Assembly: GCA_031264975.1 (NCBI GenBank)
Contig: JAISDH010000118.1
Span: forward strand, 1-6,173
Length of the DNA: 6,173 bases
Source of the DNA: Bacteroidales bacterium
GTDB lineage: Bacteria; Bacteroidota; Bacteroidia; Bacteroidales; WCHB1-69
Reading direction: 5' to 3'
A program made the position numbers and the translations under genes. The notes under the pieces are model-generated. The model did no database searches. It saw only the letters and a list, made by a program, of their open reading frames with translations, and was not told the DNA's origin. This document shows, one piece after another, positions 6,115 to 6,173 of the stretch (the stretch's first letter is position 1; each line of letters begins with the position of its first letter).

Positions 6115-6173
6115 ATGTGCATAAACAAACTGATATTAGGGGATAACCTTGAAATTTTAAAAAACATGGAAAC
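6115..6173 (+). CDS. N-terminus of a site-specific DNA methyltransferase (partial)
   Basis: Only 19 codons are visible before the window ends: MCINKLILGDNLEILKNME. The NKLILGDNLEILK pattern is the characteristic opening of beta-type adenine/cytosine-N4 DNA methyltransferases, in which GDNLEILK is followed by an SVDLIYxDPPF catalytic motif; that motif would lie just past the edge and cannot be seen. Such enzymes are found as Type II or III modification subunits, in larger defence islands and as orphan methylases. The start is well defined: an in-frame TAA lies at 6103-6105, so 6115 is the first possible ATG. A -7 box ends 35 bp upstream. It is divergent from the cysS operon and opens what is probably an accessory region. 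Confidence 0.75.
   Translation, partial: MCINKLILGDNLEILKNME

Overview
The window looks like a low-GC Bacteroidales chromosome. The grounds are protein family resemblance (a Bacteroidetes-style SufD, a CysRS with a KMGKS signature, a secreted DUF1573 protein) and two promoters of the Bacteroidetes -7 type (TAnnTTTG). Shine-Dalgarno sequences are weak or absent, and the leaders are A-rich. No genus can be named from the sequence alone.

Layout. Positions 1-247 hold no recognisable gene, only a probable terminator hairpin directly after sufD. From 248 to about 5166 lies one tight minus-strand operon, in transcription order: a secreted DUF1573/Ig-like protein, cysS (cysteinyl-tRNA synthetase), lgt (prolipoprotein diacylglyceryl transferase) and sufD (Fe-S cluster scaffold component). 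The gaps are 6, 3 and 20 bp. A TAccTTTG box at 5159-5166 probably drives the operon and places the first start codon at 5130. Each of the three identified enzymes or scaffold parts depends on cysteine or its sulfur: tRNA-Cys charging, lipobox-cysteine lipidation and Fe-S assembly. The usual Suf partners (sufB, sufC, sufS) are not next to sufD.

From about 5173 to 6114 there is a non-coding stretch of roughly 940 bp, rich in structure. It has a compound palindrome around 5369-5445 that resembles a dispersed intergenic repeat. It also has an unusual array at about 5661-5840, built of GTGT-led half-units of 20-23 bp paired into a 43-bp period. This array contains alternating purine-pyrimidine runs and is bracketed by a 13-bp direct repeat. 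Nearer the right edge lie a 13-bp near-perfect tandem duplication and a second -7 box.

At 6115 a plus-strand gene begins and runs off the window. Its 19 visible codons look like the N-terminus of a site-specific DNA methyltransferase. The window therefore appears to catch the boundary between a conserved housekeeping operon and an accessory, possibly restriction-modification or other defence, module. The array and operator-like repeats sit in the divergent intergenic region between the two and are the least explained part of the window.
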